From NCBI GenBank assembly GCA_905234305.1, contig CAJOHT010000079.1, positions 1-13,969 of the forward strand: a stretch of 13,969 bases of DNA. The letters run 5' to 3'. Below are positions 13,689-13,969 of the stretch, in pieces (within the stretch, counting starts at the first letter, position 1; each line of letters opens with the position of its first letter). Under the pieces are notes generated by a model. It worked only from the letters and a program-made list of their open reading frames with translations. It did no database searches and had not been told where the DNA came from. This DNA is from an uncultured Ruminococcus sp. Its GTDB lineage: Bacteria; Bacillota; Clostridia; Oscillospirales; Acutalibacteraceae. A program made the translations under genes and the position numbers.

Positions 13689-13715
13689 AAACAAGCATTA
13701 GAGGAGACAGATAAA

Positions 13716-13969
13716 ATGAATCAACGTAAAATAGTACCTATTACATTACTTACGGGTTATCTCGGCGCGGGCAAGACCACGCTTTTAAACCACGTACTCA
13801 ATAATCAGGAAGGCTATAAGGTAGCCGTAATCGTTAACGATATAGGCGAGGTCAATATCGACGCGGAGCTTATCCAAAAAGGCGGTATTGTAAATGAAAA
13901 AGACGACAACCTCGTACCGCTTCAGAACGGCTGTATCTGCTGTACGCTCAAAACCGATTTAATAAAACA
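13716..13969 (+). CDS. CobW/COG0523 metal-chaperone GTPase, right-truncated
   Basis: The first 84 codons of a CobW-family GTPase; the gene runs off the right edge. The start is ATG 13716, nine bases after GAGGAG. Walker A is GYLGAGKTT (14-22). [14 protein letters not shown] (36-49) is the switch I region typical of the family. NGCICCTL (71-78) carries the metal-binding Cys73, Cys75 and Cys76. These proteins use GTP hydrolysis to hand zinc or other metals to target enzymes, often during metal starvation. Unlike the relative at 8911-9831, the metal motif here is canonical. The palindrome over the promoter suggests regulated expression. Specificity cannot be assigned without the C-terminal part. 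Confidence 0.93.
   Translation, partial: MNQRKIVPITLLTGYLGAGKTTLLNHVLNNQEGYKVAVIVNDIGEVNIDAELIQKGGIVNEKDDNLVPLQNGCICCTLKTDLIK

Noticed and set aside
13481..13715. Riboswitch in the leader between the transporter operon and the second CobW gene
   Set aside because: No conserved aptamer core or terminator/antiterminator pair could be recognised; the region is AT-rich with two promoters and the palindrome.

Overview
The window reads as chromosomal DNA from a Gram-positive anaerobe of the class Clostridia, probably an Oscillospirales/Ruminococcus-like gut bacterium. This rests on strong GGAGG ribosome binding sites, AT-rich sigma-A-type promoters, a lipoprotein-anchored amino-acid ABC transporter, LicA/LicC-type phosphocholine genes, the gut-Firmicute type of HipA kinase, and G+C near 50% in the first 240 bases falling to about one third at 301-420. 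The placement is an inference from gene style, not a database match.

Layout. (1) 1-3855, minus strand: a fragment of 4-alpha-glucanotransferase at the left edge, lacking its N-terminal half. It is followed by a membrane glycosyltransferase of GT-C type and a licA-licC pair (choline kinase and NTP-dependent cytidylyltransferase) with its own promoter and terminator. Together these point to cell-surface glycan or phosphocholine decoration. (2) 3882-6107: an SNF2-family helicase whose reading frame is broken by one extra base, sharing a compact divergent promoter region with a peroxiredoxin. (3) 6135-6981, plus strand: peroxiredoxin (Bcp) and acylphosphatase, closed by a terminator. (4) 7021-8802: an accessory-looking segment. 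A solitary HipA-like kinase gene is flanked by two 94-bp direct repeats (89/94 identical), each ending in a copy of the 3' end of tRNA-Pro. The intact tRNA-Pro(UGG) sits at the right end beside a perfect 40-bp palindrome. (5) 8911-11095, plus strand: a CobW-type GTPase with an altered metal motif, a decayed GNAT acetyltransferase and a SAM methyltransferase. (6) 11177-13480, minus strand: a polar amino-acid ABC transporter (binding lipoprotein, frameshifted permease, ATPase). (7) 13716 to the right edge: a second, canonical CobW GTPase whose promoter is overlaid by a 17-bp perfect palindrome.

Four genes are truncated or frame-broken (malQ, SNF2 helicase, GNAT, permease). Either the region is decaying or the assembly carries indel errors; raw reads would separate these. 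The best candidate for something undescribed is the repeat unit at 7027-7120 and 8538-8631. On the minus strand it carries two tiny ORFs with good ribosome binding sites, can fold so that the first ORF masks the second one's site, and ends in tRNA-Pro 3' sequence.
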